From positions 62,001 through 126,000 of the forward strand of contig JAYKAV010003065.1 of the NCBI GenBank assembly GCA_035582835.1: DNA of 64,000 bases, read 5' to 3'. This DNA comes from Phoebastria nigripes (taxonomy: Eukaryota > Chordata > Aves > Procellariiformes > Diomedeidae). Under the pieces are notes generated by a model. That model had not been told where the DNA came from. It did not search any database and saw nothing but the letters and a program-made list of their open reading frames with translations. Positions 1 to 13,800 of the stretch are shown one piece after another. The position numbers and the translations under genes are program-made. Every line of letters starts with the position of its first letter. Position 1 is the stretch's first letter.

Positions 1-764
1 AAACACTTTCCAAATATTCATTACTCTGTGAAACTAACAGTTCAGCAGATTCAAACAAGAGGTATAATTTCAACCTCTATGCTTACTTTTAATTTTTTTT
101 TAAATAAGTTGTCTTCTTTTTAAAAATTTGATTATTTTTATTTTCATTAATAAAAAGTCATACTGAATTATACATCAAAAACTATCAGACTTGTATTTAT
201 TCATACTGCTTATGTTGTAAAAAGCAAATACATTTGCAAGCCCTCTGTATAGCTTGCTTTTCCATCTGTTTAAACACACAGGCTGTCAAAATAAACTCAG
301 TTCCTTCAAACGTACAAAAACTCCACTTTCTCATCAACATGACTAAGGACTTCAACTAGTTCAGTGACAAAGAACATGTTTTCCAAAATATCTTTCCTTC
401 AGATGTGTGTGAATTTTTGTCATTCTAAACAACATTTTTATTTCCAGAGACCTAGCAGCAGAAGCAGCTCACCACCAAAACACATGGGACATCTTTCTCC
501 TTTGCTGAAAGGAGTACTGCCCTTGATTTCAACTAGAGCAGCATGATCTCCGAAAACCTTCCAGCCCAAATCACGAATCTTAGGCTTAAGACAGAAAAGA
601 TTAAGACAGGTCTGGATTTTTTGATCAACTATTGACTCAAGCAATTCTCCTCCNTTATTGTAACATCATTTAATAGACGAAGAGCCTCCCCATTGTACCA
701 AACCTAGGCTTCACACAGGTACAACACCCTCCAAACACCGTGTACTCCCCGCTTCACCAGGTAC
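1..764 (-). other. MYO1B intron fragment downstream of exon 14
   Basis: The 5' part of the next intron, starting with the donor gtacct. I looked for the following exon (expected to continue from HYAGK into the lower 50-kDa region) and did not find it. The sequence is AT-rich up to about 420, then of mixed composition. No repeat family was recognised. Confidence 0.7.
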
Positions 765-965
765 CTTGCCAGCGTAATGCTGAATCCTGAAGCAGCTGTG
801 AGGCAAGGAGGTGTCGTTAAGGAACCGGGAGCACTTGCTCATCCTGCTCTCAAAGTGCTGGTGAGTGGCACAGACTTGGTTCAGTTTTTCTAAAAAGGTG
901 TCATCGGTAACNGTTCCTGGTCTCAGGCATTCTTCGTCTAGCATGGCCAGGATTCCAGTTTGGTT
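765..965 (-). CDS. MYO1B: MYO1B coding exon (window exon 14)
   Basis: This is the longest coding exon in the window (201 bp, 67 codons, phase 0 at both ends), encoding about residues 449-515. It starts NQTGILAMLDEECLRPG, continues LEKLNQVCATHQHFESRM, and ends PHSCFRIQHYAGK. LAMLDEECLRPG and FRIxHYAGKV are myosin signatures in the lower 50-kDa domain. The one ambiguous base (N at 912) falls in the third position of an ACN codon, so threonine is certain. The acceptor is acttcag and the donor gtacct, which is off-consensus after +3. The next exon is not within positions 1-764. Confidence 0.95.
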
Positions 966-1737
966 CTGAAGTTTCAAGACAAGAGCTTTAGTGTTNGTTT
1001 CCATCACATTTCCATCAAGGCATAAAAAGGAGACCGCTCTCTCCTGTTTGACTTCTGCTACCCAGAAAAATGTTCTTCAAGCCATCTCAAAGTTTGGCTC
1101 TTTTCCTGATCCCCATTTCCAACAGATTTTTAGTATCCGCGGTTTTGAAGGANTGCTTCTGAGATCTGAATCTTGAACTTCATGTTGGAAAATCGTGNCA
1201 TTTACTCAGACTGTAGAAACTCCAACTTAACTGAAAGTAGCCAGTTTATGGGTAAAACCAGCACACATTTTATGTTAATGGTTAAAAACTGTTCTCTTCC
1301 GATTGTTAAGGAATTTTATCTTTCTTGCTGNGCTAAGTCCATAGGAAGTCCTCTTATTAGATCAAGGACTTTCTGTACCTAAAGCACTCAGTAACGAGTC
1401 ATTGAGTTTTCTAGTTGCCATATAAAAAGAAACGTTATTTACAATGCAGCGTGTGATACCTGCTATTGAAAACAGCTCTAAATGTAAACATTTAAGGGTT
1501 GTTTTTTCGGTTTTTTTTTGCGTTGGTGCTGCTGAACATTTCTAAAAAAGTAACATATAGCCTTATAAATTTTTTTTTTTTTGTAAAATAAACTTTTACC
1601 ATACAAAATAAGATGACTAATACAATGAGTGGCTTATTTTATAAAATCAAAGTGCGTGAGTATGCATACAGACTTTACAGCTAAATTCAATCCATGCATT
1701 AAAAAATTATTCAGAGATATTCTTGAATGTAACTTAC
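966..1737 (-). other. MYO1B intron between exons 13 and 14
   Basis: A 772-nt AT-rich intron with T and A runs near 1500-1590. It has N calls near 996, 1153 and 1198. Nothing else recognisable. Confidence 0.8.
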
Positions 1738-1800
1738 ATTTTCTATTAGGTCACAAATTATAGCATTGTTGAAATACTCAATATGAGTCCATTCAATCCC
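1738..1800 (-). CDS. MYO1B: MYO1B coding exon (window exon 13)
   Basis: This 63-bp exon (21 codons, phase 0 at both ends) encodes about residues 428-448: GIEWTHIEYFNNAIICDLIE, then N. It corresponds to the relay loop region and the strand that follows. The first residue is Gly, where I recall Asp in mammalian MYO1B. The acceptor has a long pyrimidine run ending in tatag and the donor is gtaagt. A CpG-dense patch lies about 190 nt upstream in the transcript. Confidence 0.95.
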
Positions 1801-3157
1801 CTATAAGAAAAAAAAAAGTAAATGTATGAAGAGGAAAACAATCAAGGGAGCTTTTCCTCTAGGCAATTTAAATTATACTCCAGTTAACTAAGAGACTACC
1901 TTCAAATTTAATTCTATATGCTTACCAACATTTTATTTATTAAGAAAGAAATGCAATCATCTACTACTAACATTATCTGCGCAAAATGACCGTCCTTGAC
2001 CGGCTGCCAAACCCGCTCTCCATTCCTTTCCCCCACCCGTGTCAGCTTCCCATGCACTCCCCTGGCGCCCGGCCAGGCTCCTCCCGCCACCGCCCGCCCC
2101 GGCACCGCTCTGCCCACGCTCCCACTGGCTGTAAGGAAATAAGCCCATTTCACTGCAAGCATCCAAGATCAAAATTTCTAAGTTCTTAGTTGTTGGGTTT
2201 TTTTAAATGGGAGAAAGAAAGAGGGCTAAATTTAGATGAAACCATCTGAAAAATCCAGAGTCTGGCTGTTGTTCAGATATTGCTAATATCCTAATTTTTT
2301 CAAATATCAGCAATAAAATTTCCAGGATGAGATGCCAATGCAGTAATGACGTTTCAAGAGTTTCACCACTGAATGCAAAAAGANAAAAGATATGCCCAAA
2401 CTTCATATTATCCTCAGGATTATAAGGCAGGAACTTTATTTCATTTTTAAAAATGTTTATACAGCAAAATGGTATCATCCAATTTGAGTACGCCAGTTTC
2501 TACAGCTGTGAGCTGGTATTTTGTCTGAGCTCTGTATATCATGGGGCNTACTGCTAAAACCTCTTAAAACTTTAACTTGATGTTCACTCACTGAATAACA
2601 TCAAACACCAGAGTCTGGGCTCCAAAGCACATCTTAAATTTACCCATAAAGCTCACAGAGCTTCCTTCAATACTTAACTGAAAGAAAACTAGAACCAAAA
2701 ATCTATTTGTAGTTTCTTTCATCTTGCATGCTATTGTTTTACCCACCCAACTCCCTTTTGAAACAGGATTAGCTGTGGCCGCTGTTGGGGTGTATCACAG
2801 ACGCTACTGTGTAAACCAAAACACACGCTGTAGGGTAATGGCACTAATACCAGAAAGCAATATTAGTCTTCTCATAAATTAATTAGCCCTTGCTCAGAAC
2901 TGCCAGTCATTGTTGCCAATGAATAAGAGTTGGGTCTGGTTTATACTTGGACAACTNATAATGTGAAACAAAACCAAAACCGACTTTTTTTGCTTAATGT
3001 AACTACCCCACAGTCCTACACAAACATGCTCCGTGCCAGGCCTGTGGTCAAGAAGTAAGTCTGTTCCCTGAAAAGAGGATCCAGTATGCATGCCTAACTA
3101 TCTTTACAGGGACAACGGGAAGAGGAGAGGTTAAGGAAAGATCTGTTCAAGTATTAC
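1801..3157 (-). other. MYO1B intron between exons 12 and 13
   Basis: A 1357-nt intron. It is mostly AT-rich but contains the CpG-dense patch at about 1986-2129, listed separately. No exon or repeat family was recognised in the remainder. Confidence 0.8.
1986..2129. other. CpG-dense, GC-rich patch in intron
   Basis: Twelve CpG dinucleotides fall between 1991 and 2118, in a window where CpG is otherwise scarce. The core around 2080-2101 contains a GC-box-like string on the minus strand (GGGGCGGGCGG). It lies about 190 nt upstream of exon 13 in the transcript. It could be a small regulatory CpG island, a leftover of an inserted GC-rich sequence, or a local gene-conversion effect. No TATA box or transcript evidence is visible. 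Confidence 0.45.
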
Positions 3158-3262
3158 CTCTCGGATGTATTCCTCCTGCTCTTCTTTGAGGGTAAGTTCA
3201 ATGAAGATCTGCTGCAACTTCTCATTACAGTAGTTGATAATGAATTGCTCAAAGCTGTTGTC
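3158..3262 (-). CDS. MYO1B: MYO1B coding exon (window exon 12), relay helix
   Basis: This 105-bp exon (35 codons, phase 0 at both ends) encodes about residues 393-427: [20 protein letters not shown], then [15 protein letters not shown]. It is the relay helix, which transmits switch II movement to the converter. NSFEQFxINYxNEKLQQ is one of the most conserved myosin signatures. It is separated from exon 11 by a 12-kb intron. The acceptor is tctgacag and the donor gtaata. Confidence 0.96.
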
Positions 3263-4477
3263 CTGTCAGATAAAACATATTTGCATTTGCTGTTGTGTAA
3301 ACACCCTGGAACTCAGCTGGAGTAAGTTACTGCAGCAGCTGCAAGTCAACAAGCCGCTTTATTAACTACTCCTTCCAGTTTTGCAATGTGATGGTTTGAG
3401 TCATATTTTATTGAGAATGAGATTAGTTTGGAAATTTTAGACCAAATCCTTCCCTGAGGCTTTCTCCATTGGGAGGGACAAAAACTCTGTAGGTTTATAT
3501 TCATGATGCCTCTGTATCGATTCCTTAGGACAAGTCATAAGGAGGCCTGTGGTGTCAGGGAATAAACAACAATAGTTTTGCCTGCACTAGTCGATCCCCA
3601 TGTGTAAAATGTAGTCTCCTGCAGGTTCTGATAAATAAAATTATGATGGTAGCATTAGCTCTATTCCAACCAGGATCACTCAGTAGCAAATAAAGTATCC
3701 TAGTTCACTACAGACCGAGGCCCAAGCTGCTATTCTGGTTGCAGCTGAGCCTGGGTTAAGAGATTATTGGCTCCAGAGGTCAACCCACCTCCTCCCTGCC
3801 AACAAACTGCTCCTGTAATTGCCCTATGAAATGATGGGAATTGAAAGAACTTTATCAACCAAAAATCCTTTAAGAGGCTAATTCATATAACACTGGGTTA
3901 GGGAGCAAGCATGCGTGTGACCCTTTGCAGAAGGGACCGGGGAACAGAGCAGACCCTGGAAGGAGGGGTGGGCAGTGGGAAGGCTGCTCAGCAACTGCAG
4001 CCACGGCAGCCTGCTCCATCAGAGCTGCATGGCAGGACTGCTGCAGGAGCAGGGCTGTGACATTACAGCAGCACGCTTCCAGAAGGACACACGTCAGCAT
4101 CGGAAACGATGGCCCCAGCAAGCCCCTAAATACTACAGGTAAAGCCCTCGCACTCAAGTCAACTGAAGTTTTACTGCTAACATCACCAGGGGCAGGACTG
4201 CGGCATAAAAGCTGTGGTTCACCATTTCCATTATCTTAAATGAGTGCAGTTTGGAGGCCATGTGCCCATTCTGAGGACTGGTTTAAAATGCCACTTTCAA
4301 AGAAAAAGAGAACAGCAGCTTCATTGGTTTTTTTTCCAGTGCTTGAAAGAATCATTAATATTGTAAGAATTCCATACATGTATCTGCAGAAATAACTGCA
4401 GTCAAGAGTAATTTTGGATATCTGCTGCTGGTTGTCTCTTCTCAGCTTTGTGGTTGTGGGGTTCCCTCCCCCTTGTC

Positions 4478-4498
4478 TTTTTTTTTTTTTTTTTTTTT
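4478..4498. repeat. Homopolymer run, 21 T
   Basis: An uninterrupted T run on the plus strand (A run in the transcript). No retroposed gene body was recognised next to it. Confidence 0.9.
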
Positions 4499-5714
4499 CC
4501 CTTAATTACTAGTCATCAAGAACACTTTGGTTATTTAGGAAGCCTGAAAATTTGCAGAATAAACCACTATGCCTTTTTACACTATCAAGTAAGTCTGCGA
4601 TACAATACCTGTGAAGCTCAAGTCATGGCAATACAATTTTTATGACTAAGGGCAACTGCAATCATTTAAATGTTTTAAATTAAGGATCTGGTTGCTAAAA
4701 TGAGATTAAGAACACACAAGCAGATTAGAAAATACTGAGGTAGCACAGATTACTTTTATCATTTTAGTTTTAGGTAAAGCAAAATCATAGCTGATCACCA
4801 AACTTTCTCAGCCACATCAAACTCTGCCCCTCACACCAATTGCAATTATCAATCAGAGATTGCAAGACTTGCATAGCTCTAGATGAGAAAGTTAAAATTT
4901 GACATGCATCAAAATCAGCACTGCAAACAAGTCATACTTACTGCATTCTGTTGCAAAAAGAAATTACATAAACTGCAGTCAGTACTTGTACTACTTCCAT
5001 AACAACACAGAATATAATATATCTATTAGCATTTAATTGGCATACCAGGTAGATCAGTCTTTTTAATCAGACTCATATTTGTATGTCACTGAAAACGTGA
5101 AGTACTACATAAATGTTATGCATTACTTCTTTGTAGATGAGTGTACCTTTAGGTACTATCCAAAGATTATCAAATAAACCAAGGGATTGAGGCACATCAG
5201 AGTGTAACACAGAATAGCATTCTTGCATTGTCACATCTCTAAATCACCATGTATCTTTTGTCTCAAAAAGCCATATATACAACCTTTGGTAGACACATCT
5301 CAGTGAAGGGAGGGGAGAACGGGAGAGGGAGGAGAGACTACTGGAGGAAGAATGAGTAATAGTTTATCTGACACATTCAGTTAAGGCCATCACTTTAGAT
5401 ATATTGAGTTTGAAGTAAAAGGACCCCAACTGACACATCACCTTGGCAAAGAGGAAGGGTAAAACACACTCTGCATCCTCCTGCCAGGCACACGCCACCC
5501 AACACAGAAAGATTGTTTCTCCAAAAGACCATGTTATTCTGATTACAAGGACTGCAGGACTTTTCGCTCACATATTATACACAGTCTTTGTCTTCAAAAG
5601 AGGATGGAAACTGAACTGCAAATCCAGCTAAACCATCTAACTAAAAGGTCATTAACAATACATTAAAGTAATGGCTACACGCTTTCCTGATGCGCTATGT
5701 ATCTGTGATATTTA

Positions 5715-5739
5715 TGGTTTGCCAAAGAAAGGCAAACCA
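5715..5739. repeat. Perfect inverted repeat, 9-bp arms, 7-nt loop
   Basis: Left arm tggtttgcc, loop aaagaaa, right arm ggcaaacca. Compatible with chance. Confidence 0.7.
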
Positions 5740-7853
5740 AAATCCACAGAGTTCTTCACAAATCACTCACTTTAAGCTATGAAATTCTATTTGACATTGC
5801 CAAGCCACCGAAAATTGCTATTCCAGGAAAAAAGTCCTTGAAGTGCAGTGGCGATTTTGTTCTTTATGTATGATACAGAGCAAAAAGCTAACAGTTAATT
5901 ACAGCAAATAAAATGAGGAAAAATGTCTGGAATTACTGAAATTCTCAAAACACTTAACTCTTAACAGACCAGAAGACATTCGGTGAATTAAATACACTTC
6001 AGAAAGCAGCATTTCCTTTTACAGGTTTTAAGGAACACTGTATGAAAAACCAATTAGAGTGTTTATCTCTGGGCAAATCTGAGTAAGGCAACAGAGATTG
6101 TGAATTTATTCTCCCTTATTGTATATCTATAATTTTTAATTATGTGAGGGCTTCACAAAGCATAGGCAAATGCTCACAAATGAATTGTCCCCCAATATTT
6201 TAATGAAGTCTCCCAGAAATTCCTATGACAGAACTAGAAGCAATCTAAAGGACTTCTGACATTGTTTTTTAGAAGGCAATAGAGAATGGTTAATATCAGC
6301 GATAGCACATCACTAAATCCATTCAGGAGAAACAGGCTGGAAGGACCCAGCCGTCAGAGACTGTACTTGCTCCTCACACTGACCATTCACATTAAGCAAC
6401 AGAAAGGGTTTTGACCAACACAGAAGCAGCACGGTCAGGCCCAAAACTTCAGGAAGAGCTAGTAAATTCAAATATTCTTAGGAACTTTTAGGAAAAAAAA
6501 TATTTAAGACCAGCACTTCTCAAAGTGTCAGCTTCTCTTCCAGGCTGTAATTCTGCTACTTTAATGTTGAGAGCATCACTTCAATTGCTGCATTTTTATA
6601 GCAGCATTTCAAACTATCCCTTTGAAATCCCTGTGCAATACAAAATATAAGCTTTGGGGAAGAAAAAACCACTCAGTCTCTCAAATTAAATTAAAGGTGC
6701 TGGGAAACAGAATGTCACCTGAGACAGGCTTAAAGTCATGTCAAATTTATAGATACAGATCAACCAACCACCCTCAGCTTATCCTCTCAATCTTTTATCA
6801 GGTGCAACAATAAATTTAGACAAGTAGAAAAATTCACTGACAAAAATCAAAGCCTACTTCACCATGGTTTTCACTTCATAAATAATGGTGTCTTGCTCAT
6901 ACAGCTTTATTCTTTATCAACCTTCAAACTACTGGGCATGAAGGTGGCACTTCATGAATAGCAAGTTTTTGAACTCTAAAAAATTTTGCTCCATGCAAAA
7001 ATATAGTGCTTATATACACAAGCAGATCACGATGTTGTACTCGCTCAGGTTGTTAGAGTCAACCATGAAAAGATAAAAAGTTTTAGTTTTGAACCACTGC
7101 TATTACACGAATTACATACAGGTGCTTGAAAGTCTAAGGAAAATATTTTTTGTTCCTTAATATTTTACCTAATTTCTTCTTTGGAAGATTCCAGTCATGT
7201 GTATCATGGAATCATCTGAAAAAACATATATGGATGTTCCTGACCTTATACATTGTTATACCAGTAAAATACCAATAGCAAACAGACAAAATAAAAATAT
7301 TTTTGTCAAAAAAAAATTAGGCTATTAGGCTAAAAGTCTCTTACTGGTCTCAAGCAAAAATGTCTCCGTATGCTGATGCTGAGTGTCATTTCTTGCATTA
7401 GATTTACGAACACAAAATATCTAAAGTAGGGCATTTTCCTATGAAAACCAGCTACCTTCTAAACTTCCCTCCCCATAGAGAATTCAAATTCATTTTTGAG
7501 GACCCAGATGCAAGTGATTTCCAGAGACACTGAGGCAACTAAGATACCTACTTAAAACTGAAAACTGGGTACTTTTCCATAGTAGTACATAGGAATAAAT
7601 TCTTCTGTTCCACCTGCCTAATAAAGTCCTAGTTTAAGTGTTCCATTTTCTTGTGTCCTCTCCACTTCACTGTTTTCCCCAAATCAAACATATGTTGTTG
7701 ATCCAAATTGAGACTCAGCTATAGCATCAGTATCACACCTACACAAGGTGTTTCTCAATATTTCCTCTTCCTTCTTAATCTTTCATCACGCCAGTTCTTG
7801 TTGAGAGCCAATTCAAACATCTACATATTGCTCAGTCTCCAACCACACTGACA

Positions 7854-7877
7854 AAAAGGTGTTCAGCAACACCTTTT
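7854..7877. repeat. Perfect inverted repeat, 10-bp arms, 4-nt loop
   Basis: Left arm aaaaggtgtt, loop cagc, right arm aacacctttt. Too short for a microRNA precursor. About one such structure is expected by chance in a window of this size. Confidence 0.75.
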
Positions 7878-10800
7878 CAAATACCTTATATGAACACAGA
7901 CAGCTAAAAAATACATGAGAAGTATTTAAAGGAAAAGCTTAACTTAAAACAAAACCTAAACGTTTCAAGTCATGAGACTGTTGAAATCAACAGAACTAAT
8001 GCCATTAAAATGAACTTTTTGATCAATATGGGGGAAAAAAAAGACATACAGTGTGTGATGTTTTTGCTTTAACACATACAGCCCCAGAAAGTAACTTTTT
8101 TCAACATCAACGCAGCTCCGGGCATTGGAAGTCTCTGACCTCCTCCTAACATAGGCAGGTGATCCCAGGTAGTTCCATGAGGCCCCTAGACTACTACTGA
8201 GGCTCCTAGAGAAAAAGCCAGATGGCAAAAGTAATGATGATAAAAGACTAACATACTCGCTTCACTGAGATGAATGGTGGAATGAATGGTGAAACCAACC
8301 AGCAAATTTAATTTATATCCTACTGTGGTGTCTGGGGATAGGGATTTTTATGTATGACCACAGAAGCATACGAGTTTATGAGATGAAACTAAGAAATATA
8401 AATGCTAGAAAATGAAAATCAGCAAAATGGGGAAAGTGCATTTAAAGAAAATGAAAAAAGACACTATTTTTATCTTAGAAAGCAATGAGCTACGTGTGAC
8501 CCAGCTATAACAATTTTTTTAAAATTTTTTCAAAGTTAATGAAGATATGTTATCAATATTTATCCTTTACTTTTCTGTTTACATATACAAACATTTGAGT
8601 AATCAAACTTAATTGAAAAATATCTCATGTAAACTCGAATAAGCTCTGTGCTTTTGTGTAAATATCCCTATAGGCAAAGAACCAGAGAAGCATATCATTT
8701 AACTATAAATATTCCACATATATGTAATCAAACTATGTTTCAGTGTATCTAATGGAAGCAAGAAAGATACATGCCGAAGCTTCAGGGATTATCCATTTTT
8801 CACATTTGCGTAGCACAACCAACTTCAGTCCTTATTGATGCTACTGGCACTGGTAGAGAACCAGGCACTCTGAAATCCATCTTGTTCTCAGCTGTGGTGT
8901 CCGGACACACAGGTGTAAACCAAATTTGGAGTTAAAAGGGCAAGAAACTACAGTGAATCCAGTGCACGCAATGCATGTGTGATCCACGGGGAAACCCAGG
9001 TACAATCACTTCCACAAACTCAACCTGATAAATTACAGTCCTGGAACGACAGGAATTGCAAATAGGCAAGAACCTACTATATAATCGTATCCATCCCTCT
9101 ACTAAGACAGAATAGCTGCTGTAGGGCAAAATGTTATTCTCACGACCTGAAGCAGAGCATTTGTGTATATTTGCTCCAGCAAAAATTTCAAATATTTCCT
9201 CTGTTCAAAACAGCCAGCCAATGGGATTTACTTCATAAACCTGTGTTTTGCAAAATAAGCTTCTCTAAATACTTAAATTATAATGTGATTAATTAAATGG
9301 TGATTAACTTCCTGGGATGCACCTCTGCTTCTGAGCATTCTAGCACTTAAGGAAATTACTGCTTTAACTGTATTTTAAAATCTCCATAGCACCTAGGAGT
9401 CCAACCAAGGGTCCCTCTCTGTAAAGCTCCCCTCTTTCATGACACTTGCCAGCAGATGTAGTTGATCACTTATAGATTAAAAATTCAGTTCTCCTCTTTC
9501 ACACTAGACTGAGCTTTGCCCTGCACGATCAGATTGAATACAGGGCCGGGTACATGCATTTTGGCACTGCCGCTTGCCAGTATATGATATGCTGATGAGC
9601 ATCAGAAAAGGGTTGAACAATTTCGAAAAGGAAATCTGTTGCAAGGTAGAGTGCCTAGAAAAGGCGGCTGGAAATTACAGTCTGGAGATTAAGGCAACTA
9701 CCAAAACAACAGATATCCATGGCTGAGTTAGAGCCAAAGTCAAGACATGAAGAAAGGGTCCCCGGAGCCTAAAAGAATGAAAAAAAAAATTAAAAGATGA
9801 AGATGAAAGAAGAGATCCTGATAAGCCAATTTTCTCCATATGCTTTTTTTCTCTCTAATAAGTCGCCTTTCTAGCAAATAACTAGACCCTTCTCCAGTAA
9901 AATCATCCTTGGGGGGGAGAAGGGGGAAGTCTCTGGGCCAGCAGCAATCTCTCAGAGCTCAGCATGCTCTGCAACTGTAATTTCCTTCATGTAATGAACA
10001 GGATAGAAAAAGGCAAAGCAACTATTCAGCAACTGGACCAAGCTGTTGTATAGGTTTATGGTAAAAGTGGAAATACCTCCCCAATTTTTTCATGCCTTAA
10101 ATACCTCAGAAAGGTATTTTCAATGTTTACCCCCTCCTTATTTGGTTACCTCCCTCTAAAAACAGATAATTACCACAACTATGAACACATTAATATAATG
10201 AAACTGCATTCTTCATATTTCTAACGGATTCCCTCAATAAGGATAGTGGCATTTTATCAATGTCCAGATGATAGTTTATGTAGTACATGCGATATGACCA
10301 AGCTTCTTTCCGTCACCACAAGGGACTTCTACAAACAAGAAACAAGCTAATTGCTGTAAATAAATAGAAGCACTATCAAACTGCACCACAGACTGTGAGA
10401 AATGGACCTAGTTTTACCGCTGGGTGGCTTGTTTGGCTCTTTTATTGGTGGTATTTTTATTTACTGCTGGGTTTTATGCAGAATGTGATGGATGCTGCCT
10501 CGTCTTTGCATGTTCTTGTGTACCTAGAGCAAAAGGAATTGGTCAGATGCTGTCCCCAAAGACAAGGCATTCACATCACCTCAGGTCAACCGTCAGCAGA
10601 TGTCTGAGGCCAAATGGAAACAGTCCCTCTCTTTCTGCAGCCTTTACTTTTGCAGCTCTATCCCTGGCGCATCCCCGCTTCTTGTCAGGCTAAAATATGT
10701 GGAACAAACTGCTCCACCAAGGGACTGAGCAGAAACTCTCAAACTGTCTTCTCAGGGCCTGGCAAACTTCAAGAATAAGCCTTGTTTGGCAGCCTTAACT

Positions 10801-13800
10801 TTCATAAAACTGCACTCCAAATCATTAGCTTCGTCATATGGACCAGCTACATAATGGCACCTGAAAATTCAGAATAAAGCCTTTAAGCCAACTAGCACAG
10901 ATGGACATTTTTATCTCTGAAGGCTAGGCAGGATGAAATATTCACACTTGCTCCATGACATTCATTTTTACATACCCTAGCCCTCGTCTACACAGGAAAT
11001 GTACACGACACAAAATTAAATGTCCAAACCAAACAGAATGAGTCTTCTGCTCATCTCTCTTGAAACCTGCCAAGCCCTCAGTCATCTGCCTTCTACAGCC
11101 TTCATTTCTTTTTGATAAACCCCACCCCTTCCACAACCCTACCCCGACATTTTGCAGAGATGTGGAAACCGCTTCTGCCCAAAAATACAGAATCAAACAT
11201 GGAATAGAACAGGACCAGCCCTAAACCTATGCCAGGAAGTCTGCAATCGCGCTGGTTCTGAAATTCCCAGTGCCACCAACCATCATCCCTACCCCATCTC
11301 AAATCACAGTCTAGACTGCAGACTGACTACGCATGCAGCCACTCAAAAATGTGGATAAACATACTTGGAGCAATTAGTGTCGGGCTTCAGTCCCTTGCTC
11401 AAGCTCCAGCAGCGTTACACAACCAACCCAGTCCTGTAGCCTGCATTTTCATACTAATCCTAGTCCCTAAATCCTTGCCCATAGACAATTCACACAGAGA
11501 CACCCAAAATTTCAGCATTTCGCTTTCAAAACACTCAGTCCCAGCATAGAGCTTACCACAAAGGGCATGGTAGGATTCAAAAATAAACACAGCTTTACAG
11601 CACCTATTTTGTGGATTGTTTAGCCAAGCTTGCTGTTGACATCTGCCAAACCCACAGAGGCTGAGGATTATCGATAGATTTAAATTCCCTAATCTGAATT
11701 TTTGGACAGCCAAGTCCTTAAATCTGCTTTCTTGGATAGCTTTTAGGTTTGTCTGAAAAATGGGTTTTGTGCTTGATAAAAATACTAGTGGAAACTAAAT
11801 CCCAAAGGGTATATGCCAGCATTATCAATACTCCAGTATCTTTTCTTTGTTAAGTTTCAAGAAACCTCCAATTACTTTGTAAATTAACCTCATCTTAAAT
11901 TACAGAAAATTGTAGAAATTACAGTGGACAGTAAATAAAGTAATCTTCCAAAAATAGATGAAAAAAATCTCATTTTTATAAGCTTCAATTTGCATAAAAT
12001 AGAACAAGACTGCTGCTGTCATCAGAAGGTGAAGTGTAGGATCTTTCAGAATGGTAAATCTGGATTTCTTTACTCTTCTTACAGAAGGAATTGTAGGATG
12101 ATCTAAGGAATCATCCTAAACAGGAATAAGGCCCAAGAAATATTGTCTGCCCTGCCCATTATGAAACAAAACAAAAACCTCAAAAATCTGTAGCAAACTA
12201 ATGTTTTTGCAGTGGAAAATAATGTATTCCAGTAACATTTAAGTGAGAATCTCAGGACAAAACAGGTAAACTAGAATATCATTAGTTTATTCTTTCAGCA
12301 ACCCTGATGGGCAAGTGTAATACAAAAGGAAGGAGGAGAAAAAAAAAACAAAAAACAAACAAAAAAACCACCCCACCCTTCAGTAAACATGTATCTTGCT
12401 ACTTACTTCAATGATATTAAGCTTCATGTGTAAATACTTAGCATGTATATAAAAAACTCATACTACACCTTCTATGTTTTTTGATACGTTCTGTCTCCAA
12501 GGTACAAGGACACTTTAGTCAAAGAACATGCACTAATGATAAACCTATCTGCTTCCTGAGTAGAAACATGATTAAAGTAGGCCTTCAGCATATCAAATAG
12601 CTTACAAGTTTAAAATGCACAAGTTTACAGATGAAGAAGTCTTTCAAATACATTTTTGCCAAAAAACATTCTTCGTAGAGTTGGTGTTAGTTCTAACCTT
12701 CAAGAACAGACATGAAAATCAAAATCTGANTTAAGAATTAGGTTCAAAAGGGAACTGCACATTTTTAGTCAGAGGTTTTAAGTAATTTATAATTAGATGG
12801 ATATAGTTACTGCCATTAGCTACACCTCAGCTAATATTTTGAATGTTTAGCCATCGTGTTTACAAATGTACCACACAGCAAAACACTCCAAATGCCACTA
12901 TACTTTTTATGCTATAAATCTTAAGACATTATTGAATTTTCCTTGAGTTACAGTACTGTACAGTGTTAAAATTTCATTTATTGATTGATTGTTTTAATAT
13001 AATTAACTTTAAACAATATATTTTCTGTGAAGCGGTTACTTAAATTCTCAACAATAATTGTTTTTTGTAAGCATTTTCTCAAGATCTTTAATAATTTTTG
13101 TGAGATTCGATCATTTGTTACAAAACTCGACATAAAAATATTTGGCAGGCATCCTCTTAATTGACCTTACTACATGACATTCACTCAAGCAACCACAAGA
13201 CCAGTTACACTTTGCCTATACAGTGTTCATTACAGAATTATTTTACTCAATTTAAGGATTATGACATAACATCACCTTTTGTTCCAACTAGAGCTGCATA
13301 GAAGATTAATTTTGTTTTGCCTTGAAAGAATATCTTTGCTTTTGATTCAATTGAGAATAAGTCAGCAGTTTCTGATTATAAAATTAACCTGTCTGGAAAC
13401 ACAGGGATGGCTAAGTGGGCGGTACTGGAAATACAGCTCATTCAGGATTTTCTAATGGATTGTTTTTCTATCATTCACCCTTTGAATTACAGTACTGCCA
13501 TGCAGTCCCAATACCAGTAACTGTACTAGTTACCTCTAGAAACCTAAACCAATCAAGTTTCTTTTTCAAACATCTTTAAATTAAAATATGGTANAGTACA
13601 AGCCATGTATGTTTCTGGCATACTACCTGACTCCCATTTTGAATGTTCAGAAATAATGCCATTATTTCTGTGATGCTGAACCAAGTTGCTTGGCTAGCGC
13701 TCTCACCACAGGTCTTAACTCATGAGAGGAAGAGTCCCGTCTTGTATGAATGTACTGTTGAATTTGATCCTGAAGTTACAAGGCCAACCTTTCCCACCTT

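Noticed and set aside
438..644. Possible further MYO1B exon at the left edge
   Set aside because: The translation does not continue the motor sequence expected after HYAGK, and no suitable acceptor and phase were found.
7854..7877. Short perfect hairpin considered as a microRNA precursor
   Set aside because: Arms of 10 bp with a 4-nt loop are much too short for Drosha and Dicer processing; such a hairpin is expected about once by chance.
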